Position numbers and translations under genes: made by a program
DNA from: Bacillus swezeyi
GTDB lineage: Bacteria > Bacillota > Bacilli > Bacillales > Bacillaceae
Length of the DNA stretch: 64,000 nucleotides
Assembly: GCF_001969815.1 (NCBI RefSeq)
Contig: NZ_MRBK01000001.1
Location: 124,001-188,000, forward strand
Direction of reading: 5' to 3'
Part shown: positions 63,326 through 64,000 of the stretch, in pieces
How positions within the stretch are numbered: position 1 is the first letter of the stretch
Layout: the number at the start of each line of letters is the position of its first letter
Notes under the pieces: model-generated
Seen by the model: only the letters and a program-made list of their open reading frames with translations
What the model was told of the DNA's origin: nothing
Databases searched by the model: none

Positions 63326-63342
63326 TGTCAGCTTTACTTACA
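63326..63342 (-). promoter_or_regulatory. Candidate TnrA box upstream of nasA
   Basis: TGTCAGCTTTACTTACA matches the 17-bp TnrA consensus TGTNANAWWWTNTNACA at 15 positions. It is centred about 80 bases before the nasA start, which leaves room for a promoter about 50 bases from the site, as TnrA requires. Nitrogen-limitation control of nasA is known in B. subtilis. Confidence 0.5.
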
Positions 63343-63374
63343 AACTAAAAGATTGAATATTTAAAATATTAATA

Positions 63375-64000
63375 TTAAACCGCAGTGTCTGTTTTGGAAT
63401 GTTGAGCAGGTGATGAGTCATCATTCAAGAATTTAAAGTAAGGCAGGAGAATACCGAGGCATCCTGCTATACAAATGATTGCGCCGATCATGAAAAACAT
63501 CGGGCGTATTCCGAATATTTCACTGAACCTTCCTCCAATTAAAACGCCGATCATCATGGCACCGCGGTTGATGAAAAGGCGGACGGAAAGTATATTTCCC
63601 AAAAGGCGGCGGGGAACCTTTTTTTGGTACAGGGATGTATTGTGAACATTGAAAAAGGGAATAAAAACCCCTGCGGCAGCTTCAATCAGAATGGCTGCCC
63701 AAATTGCCGAGGCAAAGCTTAAGAAAATGTAGGAAACCCCTCCGGCAGCCAGCGCGCCGAGCATCATCAGGCGCCGGCTTGTCAAGCAGCCAAGCTTTCC
63801 GGCGGCCATCGAGCCAGCGAAATAGCCGAGCGGGAATGCAGCCATAAAATATCCATAGTCCAGTTCACTGCCGCCAAGCTCATCTACTATATACGGGACG
63901 TTCAGAACCATTGTGACGCCGACGCCGAATTGGACAAAGGCGAGAAAAATGCCGAGCCAGGCGAGCAGCCGCTGCCTAAAGAAATACCGGATTCCCCCTG
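63375..64000 (-). CDS. MFS transporter, C-terminal part (cut by window edge)
   Basis: The open frame runs through the right edge (IFLAFVQFGVGVTMVLN continues upstream of the first ATG at 63911), so only the last 208 residues are visible. About six helices are seen, with GYFMAAFPLGYFAGSMAAGK and IGGRFSEIFGIRPMF. The pattern is that of MFS drug or macrolide exporters such as MefA-like proteins. The last 30 residues are hydrophilic (FLNDDSSPAQHSKTDTAV). The substrate is unknown. Confidence 0.85.
   Translation of the reverse strand, partial: GGIRYFFRQRLLAWLGIFLAFVQFGVGVTMVLNVPYIVDELGGSELDYGYFMAAFPLGYFAGSMAAGKLGCLTSRRLMMLGALAAGGVSYIFLSFASAIWAAILIEAAAGVFIPFFNVHNTSLYQKKVPRRLLGNILSVRLFINRGAMMIGVLIGGRFSEIFGIRPMFFMIGAIICIAGCLGILLPYFKFLNDDSSPAQHSKTDTAV

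Overview
The window looks like chromosomal DNA of a Bacillus of the B. licheniformis group. The signs are a Blase-type glutamyl endopeptidase (mpr/blaSE) beside two GH18 chitinases, a CwlJ spore cortex hydrolase, YcdA and YcdF homologues, YceB, the TerD-family yce operon, a NasA nitrate transporter, and the mix of GTG/TTG starts with strong AGGAGG sites. The mature endopeptidase closely resembles the B. licheniformis enzyme as I remember it, but the prosegment differs, so a sister species such as B. paralicheniformis or B. haynesii is possible. No rRNA, tRNA, CRISPR array or intact IS element was seen.

Layout. 1-6.0 kb: decayed transporter remnant, SEC-C protein, then an orphan lantibiotic-immunity-type operon (LanF-LanE-LanG transporter plus SpaR/SpaK-like two-component system) with no lanthipeptide genes. 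6.0-11.5 kb: LysR regulator divergent from a tautomerase-SDR pair, a 692-aa methyltransferase, lipoprotein YcdA. 11.5-20.8 kb: accessory DNA with a YfcC-family transporter divergent from an M20 amidohydrolase, a short type I toxin-antitoxin locus, a 5'-truncated asparaginase, GNAT, amidase, a PepF peptidase and an interspersed repeat. 20.8-25.4 kb: serine hydrolase and glycolate oxidase subunits. 25.5-36 kb: a chitin module. Secreted chitinases make chitobiose, a lactose/chitobiose PTS (IIB, IIA, IIC) imports it, ChbG-type deacetylase and a GH4 phospho-glycosidase process it, and a GntR regulator, a NagR-like dre site and cre sites are candidates for control. The glutamyl endopeptidase follows. 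36-43.7 kb: YcdF, DUF1835, YcdB/C-like, sulfurtransferase, CwlJ, YceB and a CwlO-like D,L-endopeptidase. 43.7-47.2 kb: remnants of a possible toxin/immunity locus and a TetR-controlled ABC exporter. 47.2-50.5 kb: DUF2207 membrane protein, second repeat copy, PadR-DUF4188 pair. 50.6-61 kb: the yce (ter) stress operon. 61-64 kb: CcdA-like protein, NasA, and an MFS transporter cut by the right edge.

The two most notable systems are (i) a complete type I toxin-antitoxin locus at about 15.1-15.5 kb: a 40-aa membrane toxin, a sequestered Shine-Dalgarno, and a convergent antisense RNA with its own promoter and terminator; and (ii) a ter operon in which five genes (CitE-like C-C lyase, phosphoribosyltransferase-TRSP, StiP/PELOTA protein, HAD phosphatase, small HTH protein) sit between yceF and yceG. 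Terminator-like hairpins lie in the operon leader and at the boundary of this module, which suggests graded expression.
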